A DNA stretch of 22,604 nt, taken from CAMAVH01 sp036500145. Its GTDB lineage: Bacteria > Pseudomonadota > Alphaproteobacteria > SMXQ01. Location of the stretch: the NCBI GenBank assembly GCA_036500145.1, contig DASYCO010000056.1, forward strand, positions 1 through 22,604, in the 5' to 3' direction. How positions within the stretch are numbered: the first letter of the stretch is position 1; each line of letters starts with the position of its first letter. A model generated the notes under the pieces. The model did not search any database, was not told the DNA's origin, and saw only the letters and a list, made by a program, of their open reading frames with translations. Positions 22,466 through 22,604 of the stretch are shown one piece after another. Both the position numbers and the translations under genes were made by a program.

Positions 22466-22604
22466 ATGGCTAAAGCGAAGTTTGAGCGGACCAAGCCGCA
22501 TTGCAACATCGGGACGATCGGTCACGTTGACCACGGCAAGACGTCTTTGACGGCCGCGATCACGAAGGTGCTTGCGGAGACGGGCGGGGCGACGTTCACG
22601 GCGT
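22466..22604 (+). CDS. tuf: Elongation factor Tu (3' truncated by window end)
   Basis: First 46 residues of EF-Tu, the GTPase that brings aminoacyl-tRNA to the ribosome. The start MAKAKFERTKPH is typical, and the G1 nucleotide-binding motif GHVDHGKTSL (19-28) is complete. A Shine-Dalgarno-like AGGA lies about seven bases before the ATG. The rest of the gene is outside the window. It is probably transcribed with the two upstream tRNAs from the promoter near 22011, though the 116-base gap could hold another start. Confidence 0.97.
   Translation, partial: MAKAKFERTKPHCNIGTIGHVDHGKTSLTAAITKVLAETGGATFTA

Noticed and set aside
1..22604. CRISPR arrays, transposases, phage genes or rRNA
   Set aside because: No regularly spaced direct repeats, transposase or integrase motifs, or rRNA sequence was seen on either strand.

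Overview
The window looks like chromosomal DNA of a GC-rich alphaproteobacterium. The evidence is a cpaC-cpaD-cpaE-cpaF-tadB-tadC Tad pilus locus of the alphaproteobacterial type, a tRNA-Tyr/tRNA-Gly/tuf block with rlmB beside it, and three tRNAs with encoded CCA ends. The genus cannot be read from this sequence. The genes are tightly packed and no stretch over 300 bases lacks a gene or signal.

Region 1 (1-7742): six plus-strand Tad genes, overlapping or nearly so. They encode the CpaC secretin (its 5' end lies outside the window), the CpaD lipoprotein, the CpaE ParA-like localisation factor, the CpaF ATPase, and the TadB and TadC membrane platform. The TPR lipoprotein TadD runs the other way and converges on tadC. 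CpaF carries an extra, diverged copy of its own N-terminal helical domain.

Region 2 (7825-8932): a minus-strand pair of short CHR (chromate-transporter family) half-proteins.

Region 3 (about 8933-19449): an accessory catabolic and transport cluster. It holds an isochorismatase-fold amidohydrolase resembling N-carbamoylsarcosine or maleamate amidases, and a 67-residue protein that looks like a ribbon-helix-helix domain with a CxxC tail. An ABC importer (binding protein, fused double permease, ATPase) lies opposite a divergent operon of a PuuE-like deacetylase-fold hydrolase and an alpha/beta hydrolase. An AbgB-like M20 amidohydrolase follows, translationally coupled to purT. A perfect inverted repeat sits midway between the two divergent operons and is a likely operator. 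I infer that the cluster imports and hydrolyses a small cyclic or N-acyl amide or imide, but the substrate is unknown.

Region 4 (19621-20785): a second CHR half-protein pair, starting 23 bases after the 3' end of a tRNA-Thr gene on the same strand. The two CHR pairs bracket the catabolic cluster.

Region 5 (20809-22604): the translation block, with tRNA-Thr(TGT) and rlmB on the minus strand, and a plausible sigma-70 promoter, tRNA-Tyr(GTA), tRNA-Gly(TCC) and the start of tuf on the plus strand. tuf is cut by the window end.
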